Assembly: GCA_903837255.1 (NCBI GenBank)
Contig: CAILTZ010000018.1
Location: forward strand, 1-5,109
Length of the DNA: 5,109 bases
Direction: 5' to 3'
Source: an uncultured Pirellula sp.
GTDB taxonomy: Bacteria; Planctomycetota; Planctomycetia; Pirellulales; Pirellulaceae
The notes under the pieces were generated by a model, which saw nothing but the letters and a program-made list of their open reading frames with translations, did no database searches and was not told the origin of the DNA. The translations under genes and the position numbers were made by a program. This document shows positions 4,183 through 5,109 of this stretch, piece by piece. Within the stretch, counting starts at the first letter, position 1, and the number at the start of each line of letters is the position of its first letter.

Positions 4183-5109
4183 CGGGCCGACCGTGGCGGT
4201 CAGGTCTTCGATGAAGTTAGCCACAACGTGGATCACTCCCTGACGGCTCTCGAGTGTCCCGTGGACCAGCCATGCATTGGATTGTTTGCACACTAAATAA
4301 TGGGACTCCCAGGTCTTGGGTCGCACGACGAGATTGATGCAGCCGGTCTCGTCCTCCATGGTGACAAACGTGATTCCTTTGGCCGTACCGGGGCGTTGCC
4401 TGAGGACGATCAAGCCTGCCACGCGGACGAGCTGACCGTGCCTGAGATTCGTCAGGTCCAGTGCGGTCCGGACTTTGAGCGATTGAAGTTTTTCCCTTTG
4501 GAACTGCATTGGGTGGCCTCGCAGCGAGAGTCCAGTCGTCGCGTAGTCAGCGGCTACTTCTTCGGACTCGTCCATAGGGACAAGCGATTCGGGGATCGGA
4601 TCGTCGACATCCACGCCGGCTGCTTCGAGAAGCGGCAGCGATGTGTAGGACTTGTCCTGGCCGAGCGCTTGCCAATACGCAGCGCGTCGGTTTCCGGATA
4701 GCGAGCCCATCGCACCGCTATCGGCCAGGATCGCCAGGACGGATTGTCCGAGCTGGCAGCGACGCACCAATTCGCTTTGATCATTGTAAGCTCCATGAGT
4801 GCGGCGTTGGGAAGCGATCTTCAGCCCGTCGGCTTGGTGCAGTCCTCGAATCATGCACAGACCGAGCCGAACTCGATAGGATTTCGGTTCGGTTGCTTCG
4901 AGGGTGCATTCATAGTCGCTCGAGTTGAGATCGACCGGTGCGATTTGGACTCCGTGGCGCTGGGCATCGGCGATGAGCTGGGCCGGGGTATAGAACCCCA
5001 GGGGTTGGCTGTTGAGCATCGCGCAGCAAAAGACTTCGGGATAATGATGCTTGATCCAACACGAGGCATACACAAGCAGTGCAAAGCTCGCCGCATGCGA
5101 CTCGGGGAA
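4153..5109 (-). CDS. dnaE2: Error-prone DNA polymerase DnaE2, C-terminal part
   Basis: The C-terminal 318 residues of a C-family polymerase are seen; the gene continues past the window end. The visible part begins FPESHAASFALLVYASCW, a hallmark stretch of DnaE-type enzymes. Next come the helix-hairpin-helix region (ALLNSQPLGFYTPAQL is the usual motif; here AMLNSQPLGFYTPAQL), the linker with DYATTGLSLRGHPM, an OB-fold domain (about residues 225-305: VRVAGLIVLRQRPGTAKG, then FVTMEDETG), and the characteristic DnaE2 ending S-R-D-F-R. The C-terminus is therefore complete. DnaE2 carries out damage-induced mutagenic synthesis together with ImuA and ImuB. In many bacteria dnaE2 is the last gene of an imuA-imuB-dnaE2 cassette, so those partners could lie beyond base 5109 on the same strand. 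DnaE2 rather than replicative DnaE1 is chosen from the QPLGFY segment, the RQRPGTAKG motif and the SRDF ending. The PHP and catalytic domains are outside the window. Confidence 0.95.
   Translation of the reverse strand, partial: FPESHAASFALLVYASCWIKHHYPEVFCCAMLNSQPLGFYTPAQLIADAQRHGVQIAPVDLNSSDYECTLEATEPKSYRVRLGLCMIRGLHQADGLKIASQRRTHGAYNDQSELVRRCQLGQSVLAILADSGAMGSLSGNRRAAYWQALGQDKSYTSLPLLEAAGVDVDDPIPESLVPMDESEEVAADYATTGLSLRGHPMQFQREKLQSLKVRTALDLTNLRHGQLVRVAGLIVLRQRPGTAKGITFVTMEDETGCINLVVRPKTWESHYLVCKQSNAWLVHGTLESRQGVIHVVANFIEDLTATVGPLEIPSRDFR

Noticed and set aside
4189..4201. GACCG-TGG-CGGTC hairpin as terminator of the small gene
   Set aside because: It lies within dnaE2 coding sequence, is short, and no T-run follows on the plus strand.
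4300..4701. Plus-strand open frame of 133 codons
   Set aside because: It is fully antisense to the well-supported dnaE2 C-terminus and shows no recognisable domain.

Overview
The window looks like a piece of a bacterial chromosome at moderate GC, probably from a planctomycete of the Pirellulales type. This assignment is an inference. It rests on the style of the tyrosine recombinase (an N-L-R box instead of H-x-L-R, and a long variable tail), on weak or absent Shine-Dalgarno sequences before most genes, and on the mix of small conserved proteins, an orphan soluble histidine kinase and DnaE2. No ribosomal marker is present to confirm it.

Left part (1 to about 1736): the right-hand end of an integrated mobile element. 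It holds a small zinc-ribbon protein gene, a non-coding stretch with several competing inverted repeats, and a tyrosine integrase gene that reads straight into the 3' half of a tRNA-Glu(UUC) gene on the opposite strand. The integrase C-terminal codons, an intrinsic terminator for the tRNA, the 3' half of the tRNA and the likely attachment core all share the same roughly 100 bp.

Middle part (1698 to 2978): resident chromosome. The tRNA-Glu gene has a good sigma70-type promoter on the minus strand. Facing away from it is a two-gene operon: an ArsR-family repressor and a rhodanese fused to a DUF2892 membrane segment. This is the same arrangement as E. coli ygaVP, which handles reactive sulfur. 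Its promoter region is rich in symmetry: a 12-bp palindrome lies in the promoter spacer and an 11-bp-arm inverted repeat lies at the predicted transcription start. The operon ends in five tandem copies of a 15-bp, A-tract-bearing repeat.

Right part (2992 to 5109): a soluble histidine kinase on the minus strand, a divergent 87-residue protein of unknown function on the plus strand, and the C-terminal third of the error-prone DNA polymerase DnaE2 on the minus strand, running off the window edge. The small gene and dnaE2 overlap tail-to-tail by 30 bp. The rest of an imuA-imuB-dnaE2 mutasome cassette may lie just outside the window.

I see no convincing evidence of a wholly new multi-gene system here. 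The best leads are the nested integrase/terminator/tRNA/att segment, the 15-bp repeat array between convergent genes, and the symmetric control region of the ArsR-rhodanese operon.
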